Shown here one piece after another: positions 1 to 10,098 of a stretch of DNA of 64,000 bases. The DNA comes from Aphidius gifuensis (lineage: Eukaryota > Arthropoda > Insecta > Hymenoptera > Braconidae), in contig NC_057788.1 in assembly GCF_014905175.1 (NCBI RefSeq), positions 18,384,154-18,448,153 on the forward strand, read 5' to 3'. The position numbers were made by a program, and so were the translations under genes. Numbering within the stretch: the first letter of the stretch is position 1; each line of letters starts with the position of its first letter. The notes beneath the pieces were generated by a model, which worked only from the letters and a program-made list of their open reading frames with translations, was not told the DNA's origin and searched no databases.

Positions 1-611
1 AGACGTCAATGACGACCAATGACGACAAATGAGTATACTCAATCTCCGCCGTCCTTCATTTCGGCAATTGAAAAATCGTTTACTACCGCCTCTCACTCGC
101 TGAGAACACCATTTGACTTCATTAGACGTCAATGACGACCAATGACGACAAATGAGTATACTCAATCTCCGCCGACCTTCATTTCGGCAATTGAAAAATC
201 GTTTACTACCGCCTCTCACTCGCTGAGAACACCATTTGACTTCATTAGACGTCAATGACGACCAATGACGACAAATGAGTATACTCAATCTCCGCCGACC
301 TTCATTTCGGCATTAAAAATCGTTTACTACCGTCTCACTCGCTGAGAACACCATTTGACTTCATTAGACGTCAATGACGACCAATGACGACAAATGAGTA
401 TACTCAATCTCCGCCGACCTTCATTTCGGCAATTGAAAAATCGTTTACTACCGCCTCTCACTCGCTGAGAACACCATTTGACTTCATTAGACGTCAATGA
501 CGACCAATGACGACAAATGAGTATACTCAATCTCCGCCGTCCTTCATTTCGGCAATTGAAAAATCGTTTACTACCGCCTCTCACTCGCTGAGAACACCAT
601 TTGACTTCATT
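1..611. repeat. Tandem array, five copies of a 123-bp unit
   Basis: Units start at 1, 124, 247, 366 and 489; a sixth stops after a few bases at 612-616. Copies are nearly identical. The third is 119 bp because of small deletions. Copies 1 and 5 share one variant (CCGTCC) where copies 2-4 read CCGACC. Each unit carries a short hairpin GCCGACC..TTTCGGC. 123 bp is 41 codons, so part of the array stays open on the minus strand (327-584), but that peptide is a by-product of the repeat and not a gene. The array runs directly into the body of the polymerase gene and replaces its N-terminal part. Confidence 0.95.
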
Positions 612-3241
612 AGACGGATATGAAAATTTTGTTCAAATGCAGAAAAAAGGAAAAAAAATTTTCCATTTTGCATTAATCAAAAATTTATCACGTCTCGTCA
701 GTTCACAAGTCAAACAATATAATTGTCGTTTATATATTTGTGATCGATGTCGCAATCATTTTACATCACAGATATTTTTGGAAAAACATTTGGCTGACTG
801 TTGTCAAATTAATCATGCACGGATGATTATGCCAAGAAAAGATGCCAATATACTGAAATTTAAAAATCATCGATACAGAGAACTTGTACCTTTTGTCGTC
901 TATGCTGATTTGGAGTGTATTTTAAAACCGATTGATAATACCGACTCTGAAGAACATATTCCACACAGTGCTGCGTACTATGTTAAATGTACCTATGATA
1001 ATACATTATCATTCTACAGAATGAATCGTAGTGAGAATTGTATTGAATGGTTTATTGGAGAATTAGAAAAATTAGCTCACCAGGTCAATGATATACTTTT
1101 AAATCCAATACCAATGGAAAAATTGACTGTGCAACAGGAGCACGAATTTCAAAATGCCACAATTTGTCATATATGTGAGGAGATTTTCCAGGAGCAAGAC
1201 GGTAAGCACCATGATCACGATCATTTCAGCGGATCATATCGAGGTGGAGCTCATGCTAGATGCAATATTAATTATACAAAGTCTCACAACATACCCGTTG
1301 TTATGCACAATTTATCGGGATACGACTCACACTTTTTAATACAAGAACTTTGCAAGGCATTCGATGGTCGCATTACCAATAAACAAAGAAAAATACATTT
1401 AATTCATAAAAAAAGTGGATAATACTGTTGTAAGTTTAAGATTCATTGACTTATTTAGATTTATGTCTAGTAGTATTGAAAGATTATCATCTGATTTGAG
1501 CAATGATCAAAAAATTATAACACGTAGTGAATGCAATAGTGAATACTTTGATTTATTGTGTAGAAAAGGTGTATTTCCATACGAATATATTGACTCATGG
1601 GAAAAATTAACTGAAACAACTCTACCACCAAAAAAAGAATTTTTCTCAAAATTAAATAATGCTAACATCTCAGATGCAGACTATGAACATGCCAAAAATA
1701 TTTGGGAAAAATTTCAAATAAATACATTAGGTGAATATTCTGATTTATATTTGAAAACTGATGTGCTGTTGTTGGCTGATATTTTTGAAAATTTTCGTTT
1801 GAGCTGTTTATCAACATACAGTCTAGATGCACTTCATTATTTTACTGCACCAGGTCTAGCATTTGATGCAATGTTAAAGTATACAGGTGTGGAACTTAAA
1901 CTTTTGACAGACCCAGCCATGCATCTTTTCATTGAGAAAGGAATTCGAGGTGGTGTTGCACAATGTATGAACCGATACGCAAAAGCCAACAACCGATATA
2001 TGGGTGATAAATACAATCCAGAAGAAGAAGAATCATACATCATGTATTTTGATGTAAATAATTTATACGGTGCTAGCATGAGTCAATATTTGCCTTATTG
2101 AGGTTTTCAATGAGAAGATAATTCAAATATTGATGTGACAAATATATCTGATGAAGCTGAAATTGGATATATATTAGAGGTTGACTTGGATTATCCAAAA
2201 TATTTACATGAATGGCATAAAGATTTACCGTTGTGTCCAGAGCAATTCACAGCACCAAATTCAAAGCAATCAAAATTAATGACAACATTATATCCGAAAA
2301 AAAATTATGTGATACATTATAGAAATTTCAAACTATATTTAGGACTTGGTATGAAGTTGAATAAAATTCATCGTATATTGAAATTTAAACAAAGCTCATG
2401 GCTGAAAAAATATATAGACCTCAATACTGGTATGCGTCAGCAAGCAACCACTGATTTTGGAACAGTGTATATGGTAAAACGATTCAAAATGTAAGAAAAG
2501 AAAAAGATGTTAAAATAGTGACAAAATGGGAAGGTCGCTATGGAGCTAGATCATTGATTGCAAAACCAAATTTTCACAGCTGCTCAATTTATGAAAATGA
2601 CATTGCAATTATTGAATATCACGAGTGAAAATAATTTTCAATAAGCCAATTTATTCTGGATTTACAATATTGGATCTTTCAAAAATCTGGATCTATGATT
2701 TTTACTACAATTATATTAAAAAAAATTTTAACCACAATGATGTCAAAGCACTTTACATGGATACTGATTCACTCATTTTAAATTTCAAAGTTCCTGATAT
2801 TTATGAGAAAATGAAAGAAAATTTAGAAAGATTTGACACATCAGATTATCCACAAAATAATGTTTATAATATGCCAAGAGTCAACAAAAAAGTTATTGGT
2901 CTTATGAAAGATGAAAATAATGGCAAAATTATGACTGAGTTTGCTGGCTTGAGAGCCAAATTGTATAGCTATAAAGTTATAAACATCGATGATGATAAAA
3001 CTTACAAAAAAGCAAAAGGTGTAAAAGGTTTGGTTTTGAAAGACATAAATTTTGATAATTATATGTCCTGCCTTTTGAATCATCAAATATTGAAAAAAAC
3101 CAACATTTAATAAGAAGTAAAGATCATCAAGTAAGAACAATTGTAGAAAGTAAAGTTGCACTCAGCTGGGCTGATGATAAACGAGCTCTTGATCAAAATG
3201 GTGGAACTGATACCTTACCTTGGGGCTATGACCCCGAATAA
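601..3241 (+). pseudogene. Protein-primed DNA polymerase B, N-truncated and multiply broken
   Basis: Would copy the linear element from a terminal protein. In order one sees Exo I (YADLEC, near 901), Exo II (HNLSGYD, near 1306), Exo III (YLKTDVLLLAD, near 1747), polymerase motif A (DVNNLYG, near 2050), the motif B region (near 2430-2480) and motif C (YMDTDS, near 2755). A C-terminal tail in a new frame ends at 3241. Breaks: a frame change near 1380; a TAA at 1400; TGA at 2099 and again at 2111; a frame change near 2480; another near 2620; another near 3107. The N-terminal part, where a terminal-protein domain would lie, is missing and replaced by the tandem array. All catalytic motifs survive, so decay is fairly recent. 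The identification is secure. Confidence 0.93.
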
Positions 3242-3303
3242 CCATAAATAAAAAATATATTTATTATAAATAATAGTTATAATATATATAAAAAAAATGC
3301 AAA

Positions 3304-3512
3304 GTAAGCACATCTTTTGTTTAATTTAAAGTGCTGACGTTTTATTTTCTAAATTATTTTATAAACAAAAATGGAAATATGATACTAAGTTGAGCGAGTT
3401 ATATTGTTTATATTTCGTTGAATTTGAAGTAGAAAGTGCTGACGTTTTATTTTTTTAAAACTATTTCTATAAACAAAATTAGAAATTTGATACCAAAGTG
3501 CGCACGTCTTTA
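3304..3512. promoter_or_regulatory. Repeated TGCTGACGT-type motifs upstream of the 3576 gene
   Basis: GTGCTGACGTTTTATTTT occurs at 3331-3348 and again at 3436-3453, inside two imperfect direct repeats offset by 105 bp that also share the following AT-rich stretch. A related GTGCGCACGTCTTT lies at 3499, and a weaker GTAAGCACATCTTT at 3304. They fill the gap between the polymerase end and the next start codon. A promoter or enhancer role is inference from position and repetition. Confidence 0.45.
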
Positions 3513-3575
3513 CTCTTTTGTATATGAGTACCAAAGAAAAAAAATATTTCAGTCTTGAATAAGATTTCAGTCATA

Positions 3576-4349
3576 ATGGTTGAATATATTGTTGATGTTC
3601 AAGGATTTTATGATACTGATCAAAGTTTTATTGTGAAAGAATTTGCAATAGCAAATTTAAATCAAGAAGATGATATCAAGTCGGTAGAATTCAAGCCTCC
3701 ATGTGCCATGAGTACATTATCATCTGCTTGCAAACTGACAAATAATTGGTTAACAAACAATCATCATGGACTGTTATGGAACTCAGGAGATGTTGATTAT
3801 GCTGAACATGGAAAAATTATAAATGATAGCTTTGAGTCATCAATTTACGTATGTGTAAAAGGTCATGAGAAAAAAAAATGGCTCAGCAATATTTTAAAAC
3901 TATTATCGATTTGATTGATAAAAAACAAACTACCAACTAAGGTATGTCAAAAAAACTATGTTCACCATCTGAGTTATCATCTCAATTTATGGACTCTTAC
4001 TTGTGCATTGGATAATGTACAAAAATTGAGAGCATGGTTCCGAACTACCTGGGGAAAAGTTTCATCATTGAAAAAATCGATTCAGCTATTTTGTCATCTT
4101 GAGAGTCTGGAAAAAATGGCAACAGAAGATATTGCAAATTTACCAGAGAGATATATTTTTCTGCTTACACCAAACTCAATTGATGTTGAATGGGACAAAT
4201 TGCCAGAAAAATTTAAAACAAAAAAAGGTTTTCTTCAATATAAACGCTGCATTGAACATTATCATCATCAAGACGAAAAATCCGATGAATTTGACGGGCC
4301 ATCACCCATGATAAAAGATTGTACATTATGTCAAAATAAAAATAGATGA
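3576..4349 (+). pseudogene. Maverick-associated conserved hypothetical protein, one in-frame stop
   Basis: The first ATG is at 3576 (MVEYIVDVQGF). The frame stays open to a TGA at 3912-3914 and continues in the same frame to 4349. The second half carries LTCALDNVQKLRAWF and a Cys/His-containing tail (KDCTLCQNK). The opening DVQGF followed by FIVKEFAI resembles the first strand pair of RNase H-fold nucleases, but I cannot confirm the catalytic residues. I believe this family recurs in insect Mavericks beside the polymerase; a decayed relative lies at 23.8 kb. The function is unknown. The stop may be real or a single-base error. Confidence 0.6.
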
Positions 4350-4541
4350 AAAAAAAATTTTTTAACATACATTGTTGGTTCATTTATTATAAAAATAATT
4401 TTTGATTTTCAGTAAGGAGAAAATAATATATACAACAATTTTTTTTTTCATGTACATTATTTGATTTATTTATTTATTTATTTTTTTTTCTTTTACATAT
4501 TATTATTATAAATATAGGATCGGTAAGTTTACAGGCATATA
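4350..4541. other. AT-rich gap between convergent genes
   Basis: Mostly A and T runs between the plus-strand gene ending at 4349 and the minus-strand capsid gene. Convergent transcription would end here. No hairpin terminator or other signal stands out. Confidence 0.5.
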
Positions 4542-5773
4542 TTAAACGAGCTTACGTACTGAATCACTAATTGGATTATATTCAACAATTCGATCATGTA
4601 AAATCAAACAATAAGCTGATGTTTGAGCTGGAAATTGTGTTGTCGATTCAAATTCGATTCGAATATCTACTGGTCCAGATTTTAAAAATTCATTTTGCTT
4701 TGAACAATCTATGACAATAAGTGGAGCTTCTTCCAAAAATTTTTGTCTTGTAAATAATGGTTGTGGTGTTTCTGTGTAATAGTAGGAAGCTTGGAAATAT
4801 GCAAACATATCATATAATAATGAGAATTGATTATGAGCAAAATCAATATTTAAATTTCCATAAGGATATGATTGTGAATTTAAAAACAGCTTAACATCAC
4901 GCAAGTTACAATGATCGAAAACACTTGAATTGTTTGTTACACAGTTTTTTCGTCCTGGAAGCCTAAAATTATGTATCTCGGTTTTTCCAATTGTGTTGAT
5001 GTTTTCACACTCCAATTTTGTTTTGTAGTTGCAGATAATAGTGGATACTCGTACAATTCCCATGTACGAAAACTGATTGCTATGGATGGATCCTTGGCAA
5101 TGTAATTTAAAAGTTGTATTTTCTGCTTATCAGACACTTTGATATATGGAACAATCCATTCCACTTTTTGAAGTTTAATTTGTATTTTTTCACCACTTTT
5201 TCCTTCCGCAGGTTGTTCTTGTAGACAGGCATTCACATCACTATTTGCTCTTATTAGGATGAGTTCATGTTTTGCATTGATAATTATTTTTTTATAATCT
5301 TCAGCAAATCCTAGCAGCAGGCTTAGTGGTATTGATATATCAAAATAACCACTCGAATCGAATAATGATTCTTCATCAGACATTAACCGTCCAGCATTCT
5401 CCAATAATGATTTTTGATTTGGACTTAAGGAAATATATCCTTTCATAAGAGTCGTAAGACCAACATTTTTGCTCCGATCAATTTCAATTGCATTTATCTC
5501 ATAGCGAATTTCTTCAAACATGTGTGCTATTGCCATTCGTACCAATGAAGTTGTTTTTGGCACAGATTTTTTGTCACTTGTAAGAAATTGTCCAGTAATA
5601 TGTAGTGAACTTTTACTTGGTAGTACACATAAATCTTGATGTTGAATTCCAATACGGATTTCATCGTTGTTATTAAATGTTGAAGAGCCATAAGGCTGAT
5701 GAGCATGTAACTCACAATGGGCAATCGATTCATAAAAAATGATCGGTTCTTGTATACCTAAAATTTTATCCAT
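4542..5773 (-). pseudogene. Major capsid protein (double jelly-roll), frameshifted
   Basis: Forms the hexon-like shell of the Maverick particle. The first 270 or so residues read from the ATG at 5771-5773 (MDKILGIQEP) in one frame. The frame is lost near 4950, just after the conserved segments SFRTWELYEYPLL and TSTQLEKPRYIILGF, and the C-terminal ~140 residues (from NNSSVFDHC on, ending DSVRKLV) continue in another frame to 4542. The two segments together have the usual length of Polinton capsids. The identification rests on the conserved segments and on the neighbouring penton and protease. Only one break is seen, so a sequencing error is possible. Confidence 0.87.
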
Positions 5774-5797
5774 GGTATAATACAAAAAAAGCAACAA

Positions 5798-6013
5798 AAT
5801 GACACTTTTATTTCCGTAGATGTTGTTGACGTGGACTGAGACCGAGACTCTTGAGAAACTGAATACTCTGATGTGTTATCGCTTTGCTTCCTTGCTTTTG
5901 ACTGATTATTTTTTGGCATAATGTCTCGCATTTATAGCTTTGCCCAATTATTTTATTATTATGTTTATTCTTTTTTTCTTTTTTTTAAAAAACGATGCCC
6001 ATATTTTTTTGTC
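5798..6013. other. Spacer with relic coding, capsid to penton
   Basis: Minus-strand spacer between penton and capsid. It contains T-rich runs and a short stretch near 5830-5935 that might be remnant coding. Nothing firmer can be said. Confidence 0.3.
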
Positions 6014-6706
6014 CTATTTGACACTTTTAATGTGTAGTCGAATTGTATTCGTTTCTCCACGGAAATTCACAATTTCACTATCCTGATCGACAATTTTTAA
6101 TTGCAATTGATGTATTGCTTGTACTGTGACTGGGAGATAAATGACATGAGATGGTACTTCAACAATCTTCAATCCAGGAGGCACAACTGGGAAAAATTCA
6201 TGTATTGTGTGAACTTTGTGCTGATTCATATATGCACCAGTTGTTATATTACACTGAATTTGGAGTGTATTGACCTTCAATATGGCAACAGGCAAGTCAG
6301 ATTTATGTAGAATATCAGCTTCGAGGATTCGTTTTGTAAAGCCCAACAATCTTCCAATCGAGTCTTCTATTTCAAAATGAATACGTTTGTTACAATTAAG
6401 CTCACTATGTAGTTCATTGTTATTTGGTTTAATACTAATAGTAACGTCATTCTGACATATTGCTTTTTGGATATAACTTTCAATATCCTCAATTTCATAA
6501 CTTCCTGTTGGAATTGTAATCAGTTTACAACCTTCAATGTAGACTTTATTGTTACCAACGTCAATATTCGGTATAGAATTAAATGTTGTAAACTCGACAA
6601 GCCCAGCAACGTAATTTTTATCTGCTGACAACGCAATCAGCGGGAAGTATTGTATTTCAAGAGTCGATGACCTGCCCGACAATGTCAACGTAAATGAATC
6701 ATCCAT
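6014..6706 (-). CDS. Minor capsid (penton-like) protein
   Basis: An intact 230-residue frame from the ATG at 6704-6706 (MDDSFTLTLSGRSS). The N-terminal block FPLIALSADKNYVAGLVEF followed by FNSIPNID is typical of the Polinton penton-like single jelly-roll protein that occupies capsid vertices. The C-terminal half has HEFFPVVPPGLKIVEVP, also characteristic. It lies between the capsid and protease genes on the same strand, the expected morphogenetic order. No frame damage is visible, in contrast to the adjacent capsid gene. Confidence comes from the conserved segments and context. Confidence 0.88.
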   Translation of the reverse strand: MDDSFTLTLSGRSSTLEIQYFPLIALSADKNYVAGLVEFTTFNSIPNIDVGNNKVYIEGCKLITIPTGSYEIEDIESYIQKAICQNDVTISIKPNNNELHSELNCNKRIHFEIEDSIGRLLGFTKRILEADILHKSDLPVAILKVNTLQIQCNITTGAYMNQHKVHTIHEFFPVVPPGLKIVEVPSHVIYLPVTVQAIHQLQLKIVDQDSEIVNFRGETNTIRLHIKSVK

Positions 6707-6740
6707 GACTAATGATTATTTTAGCATGTGTCATGATTAT

Positions 6741-7103
6741 TTATAGTCTCTTGCCAGCCAGAAATTTGAGACATAGATGACCGCAAACAATTGTATTATA
6801 ATTTTGATATTTTTCATAATTATATTTAATGCTACCAACACCGAGATAATTAATCAGTTCTTGTGGAGGCTTCAAATCACCAAAGCTATCGAAATCAATG
6901 ACATCATTGAGCCGTTTTTTGTATGCAACCCAATGTGTACCAGCGCCATCTTTATCATCAAGATTTACAATTGCTGCTTCATTTTTACGAGGACCAGTTA
7001 TTGGTAAACCATTTCTCATGAAAACTCCTCGGAAATAAGAAATTTTAAAAGCTTTGGCGTATTTGATGATATCAATATTTGTGAGAGCTCGATGTGGTAG
7101 CAT
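6741..7103 (-). CDS. Adenain-like cysteine protease (capsid maturation)
   Basis: An intact 120-residue frame. The Ulp1/adenain catalytic pattern is visible: His57 in GTHWVAY, acidic Asp72 in DFDSFG, Gln100 before the nucleophile, and Cys107 in CGHLCLKFL. The protein is compact, as in other Polintons, and would cleave capsid precursors during particle maturation. Its start codon lies at 7101-7103, overlapping the stop of the next upstream minus-strand gene, so the two may be translated from one transcript. No breaks are seen. Confidence 0.92.
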   Translation of the reverse strand: MLPHRALTNIDIIKYAKAFKISYFRGVFMRNGLPITGPRKNEAAIVNLDDKDGAGTHWVAYKKRLNDVIDFDSFGDLKPPQELINYLGVGSIKYNYEKYQNYNTIVCGHLCLKFLAGKRL

Positions 7104-7384
7104 TACAAGTTTTTTTTCTTATTTACATTTTTCGCGGGGTTTAAAAAGAGACCTAGTCCTTTTTTATAAGGAGATAAAAATAATCCTTTGCCCAATACAA
7201 TTGATTCCATTTTCTTATTATGACGTTGATTTTCTCGTTGTAATTTTTTTGCTGCATGTACAACATTTATTGTCTTTGAAATTGTTGCTGCACCACCAGT
7301 CATAGCACCAGATGCACTTAATCTAGCAAATAGTGGTATTAAAAATGGTAGTATACTACCATCACTGTTATTTTCTTTATTCAA
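7103..7384 (-). CDS. Small hydrophobic Gly/Ala-rich protein (core or membrane-active)
   Basis: The listed 93-residue frame starts at a weak codon. The coding frame actually extends upstream without a stop to the A-run at 7418-7427, where it would join the PLA2 gene by a -1 shift. Visible parts are a hydrophobic segment (ILPFLIPLFARLSASGAMTGGAA), then a basic stretch (AAKKLQRENQRHNKKMES), then a Gly/Leu/Lys-rich repeat (GKGLFLSPYKKGLGLFL). Similar hydrophobic-plus-basic small proteins in adintoviruses and adenoviruses are core or membrane-active particle proteins, so this role is inferred. It is probably the C-terminal part of the PLA2 product and not a separate gene. Confidence 0.6.
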   Translation of the reverse strand: MNKENNSDGSILPFLIPLFARLSASGAMTGGAATISKTINVVHAAKKLQRENQRHNKKMESIVLGKGLFLSPYKKGLGLFLNPAKNVNKKKNL

Positions 7385-7968
7385 TGGAAGAGGTAAAATT
7401 CGTGGTAAACGAATTTTTTTTTTCCACCAACTTTTTTGACAGCAACACGTGCACTTTCCAGAACCGTCTTTATTGGATCAGTGATTCCAGGCTTTATAGA
7501 TTGTTTTGATATATCTATAATCCTGTTGAGACTTGTTAAATACTTTTTATATTTTTGTTTTGGGATGATTTTATCTTTTTTATCATTCTTTTCAGTTGTT
7601 TGTATTTTCTTGATTTTATGATGAATTTTTTTATTCTTTTTGCTTCTATTTAAACCCATACCAAGTTTCGTTTTTAAATTCATTGCAGTTGTCACACCCC
7701 AAGCTACGGCTCTTTCACCAAGTGACGAATCTTCAGCAAATACACGTTGCCAAGCTTTATCGGCAAGTATTTTATCAGCTTTATGTCGTTCTTCGAGATT
7801 GTCAGGATTTTTTGAGTAGCTTATATCATGCTCACGACAATGTTCATCCAACGGATTAACACCGCGATCACCACGAGCTAATCTTTCATGAAGCTTTGTA
7901 CCCGGACCACAATAATTATACTGTGGAACGTGTAATTTAAATGGCAAGCTATTGATGATACTGTTCAA
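7381..7968 (-). CDS. Parvovirus-type phospholipase A2 domain protein
   Basis: A 195-residue frame. The calcium loop YCGPGT is at residues 19-24 and the catalytic DEHCREHDISY is at 41-51, with the His47-Asp48 dyad. This is the secreted/parvovirus VP1u PLA2 pattern used to breach endosomal membranes. Residues 105-150 are Lys-rich and could bind DNA or act as a nuclear signal. The frame ends shortly after an A10 run; reading one base back there enters the hydrophobic frame downstream. In adintoviruses PLA2-containing virion proteins are known; a role in particle entry is inference. Catalytic residues are intact. Confidence 0.88.
   Translation of the reverse strand: MNSIINSLPFKLHVPQYNYCGPGTKLHERLARGDRGVNPLDEHCREHDISYSKNPDNLEERHKADKILADKAWQRVFAEDSSLGERAVAWGVTTAMNLKTKLGMGLNRSKKNKKIHHKIKKIQTTEKNDKKDKIIPKQKYKKYLTSLNRIIDISKQSIKPGITDPIKTVLESARVAVKKVGGKKKFVYHEFYLFH
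7418..7427 (-). promoter_or_regulatory. A10 run, possible -1 slippery site joining PLA2 to hydrophobic domain
   Basis: On the minus strand the codons read GGA AAA AAA AAA TTC, which contains a correctly phased A_AAA_AAA heptamer. A -1 shift here moves out of the short out-of-frame tail and into the open downstream frame to 7103. An ordinary one-base deletion, or a homopolymer sequencing error, would look the same. Confidence 0.4.
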
Positions 7969-8143
7969 CAGACTGTTTCATTCTTTTCTTTTTTTATCTT
8001 TTTTTTTTATTTTTTTTTTTTCACGTTGATGCTCAATCATTGTCATTAAAGAACTAACTGCATTCAATATAATCTCGAGTATTTATATGTTTTCACGTTA
8101 GTACAGATTAAGCTAGCAGCTTGTTCAGTTGTAAAAAAAAAAC
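7969..8143. promoter_or_regulatory. Divergent promoter region, PLA2 and ATPase
   Basis: A 175-bp gap between divergent genes, so it should hold promoters for both strands. It has T-rich runs (7981-8022) and a TATTTATA-like stretch near 8080-8090 about 60 bp upstream of the ATPase ATG. No other motif is clear. Confidence 0.4.
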
Positions 8144-8911
8144 ATGGAATTTCAAGAACAACCATTAAAGTTGCCCGTCATCAATTTTGATCAAATTGTG
8201 CAAAAAACTGCTCCAAAAAAACCATGTGAAAAAGGATATGGAAGTTTATTACCGAATAGTGTCAGAGGTGTATTTTGTGGACCTTCAAATGCTGGCAAAA
8301 CAAACGTTTTTTTTGCTATAATAATTCACCCAAATGGATTAAGATTTGAGAATGTTTATGTGTATTCCAAATTGCTTAATCAGCCAAAGTACAAATTTCT
8401 CGAAAAAATTATTAATAATGTTGAAGAAATTGGTTATTTTCCATTCAATGAACATGAGAAAGTTATTCAACCTGAAGAGGCTAGACCAAATTCACTGATG
8501 ATTTTCGATGATATATCTACAGAAAAACAAGGTAAAGTTCGAGCATTTTTTTGTATGGGTAGACATCAAGCAGTTGATAGTTTTTATTTATCTCAGACCT
8601 ATGCTCACATACCCAAACATTTGATGAGAGATAATGCCAATTTTTTCGTACTTTTTCGTCAAGATGAAAGAAATTTAAAGCATATATACAATGATCGTGT
8701 AAATACTGACATGGAATTTGTAAAATTCCGCAATATATGCTCGACATATTGGAATAAAGATAAATATGGATTACTTGTGATTGACAAAGATAGTGACATT
8801 AATAATGGCCGATACAGGAGAGGTTTTGATTGTTATATAAACATTACAAACGATTCTGCTGAAAACACAGTTTCTCCCTCTGCTACCACCACTGGTACAT
8901 CTACTACCTAA
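8144..8911 (+). CDS. FtsK/HerA-type genome packaging ATPase
   Basis: An intact 255-residue frame. Walker A is GPSNAGKT at residues 46-53; Walker B is SLMIFDDI around 118-124. Downstream, FCMGRHQAVDSFYLSQTY contains the sensor-like region with the GRH..SFYLSQ pattern of Polinton/NCLDV A32-like packaging ATPases. It would pump element DNA into the capsid. The C-terminal 20 residues are low-complexity Ser/Thr. It is transcribed divergently from the capsid block. A degraded relative from a second element lies at 26.4 kb. Confidence 0.93.
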   Translation: MEFQEQPLKLPVINFDQIVQKTAPKKPCEKGYGSLLPNSVRGVFCGPSNAGKTNVFFAIIIHPNGLRFENVYVYSKLLNQPKYKFLEKIINNVEEIGYFPFNEHEKVIQPEEARPNSLMIFDDISTEKQGKVRAFFCMGRHQAVDSFYLSQTYAHIPKHLMRDNANFFVLFRQDERNLKHIYNDRVNTDMEFVKFRNICSTYWNKDKYGLLVIDKDSDINNGRYRRGFDCYINITNDSAENTVSPSATTTGTSTT

Positions 8912-9051
8912 AAAAAAAATATTAGATAATTTAGAGTAATATTATACGATATATAGTAAAAATTCCAAAATAAAAGACAGTAGGATTGTGTACTGTGAAC
9001 TGTCAACAGCATCATTATCTATCATGAAGCATACAAGCTGAAAAATCATTA

Positions 9052-10040
9052 TTGCATGAAATTGAAAAAACAAGTGACTCTATAAGACGTAAACATAAAT
9101 TAATTAAATATGGTCGAGTTGAAAATGAAAGAATAACAAGTGAGGTGTTAGGACCCATCACTGAACCTTTAAAAAAAATGCTAGCAGATGTATCAAAACA
9201 AAAACGAGCACCAAGGTCCAGTGGAAATCAAGCAATAAAAAAAAAAAATAATGCTCAAAAAAAGATGAAGAATACACTACAGAAGAAGAATACGAGATGG
9301 AAGGAGAAGAAGAAAAATCAATACTGACAAATAATGATGAAAAAATTGATATTGATCCGTTAGCTTTTCATAAGAATAATATTAGTGATGCTGATGATGA
9401 TGACACAGACAAAGATATAACAGAGAAAAAAAAAAAAATTTGGATGATGAAGAAGCACCTTGGAAGGCAAAAATCAATAAATTCTCATGACAAGGCTCAA
9501 AATACAATGTACACCATTCAAAAATTAAAAAACAATAAATTATTGTTTGGTAATTCAATGATTGAAATAAAAAATCATCATATTTATGTGAAAGATAAAA
9601 TTTATCCGGCTACTCAAGGTCTCTTGGAGTTATTATTTCAACAATCACCTAATGCATCTATTATTCGGAAAGTTGATCGAGAAATTTTTATTGAAATTAT
9701 AAAATTAACAAATGCACATCGTAAAAATTTCAAACCTGATGGTGCATTTCTGACAAACAGGACACAAAAATATAAAAATTATGTATCACTGTTTGTCAAG
9801 TCTTTGAGAAAACAAAAAGTAGAGAGCAAAAAAGGTTCAGCACTTGTATTACCAAAATACAAAACACTACAAAAAAATAAGAAAATAAATAATACAAATT
9901 ATATATATTGGGATGATCCTAATGAGCTTGTCAATCGTCTTCAATTACTTGTAGCTTCAGAAAAAGCTGGCAATAATAGTCACGCTAATGAAATTCTTTC
10001 AATTATTGAAGAATTAAGAGAAGCTGGTATTATTTGTTGA
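9052..10040 (+). pseudogene. Maverick conserved protein (PY-like), frameshifted
   Basis: The N-terminal frame (from 9052, basic; RRKHKLIKYGRVENERITSE) and the C-terminal frame (to 10040) are offset, with the change inside the A-rich stretch at about 9239-9263. Downstream of it the frame ending at 10040 encodes a long acidic stretch that the N-terminal frame misses. The conserved core is in the second frame: QGLLELLFQQSPNASII, LTNAHRKNF, and the end YWDDPNELVNRLQLL plus IIEELREAGII. This matches a protein recurrent in metazoan Polintons, which I believe is the one named PY; its role is unknown, presumably virion-related. It follows the ATPase on the same strand. Confidence 0.7.
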
Positions 10041-10098
10041 TATATATGTTCATTCAGTCTTTAATGTACAGTCATTAAAAGGACATTGGAGTGGAATA

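Noticed and set aside
327..584. Minus-strand frame with an internal 41-residue repeat
   Set aside because: It is the translation of the 123-bp tandem array; no start context, no domain.
2841..3161. Minus-strand frame of 106 residues
   Set aside because: Antisense to the polymerase C-terminal region, which has strong motifs on the plus strand.
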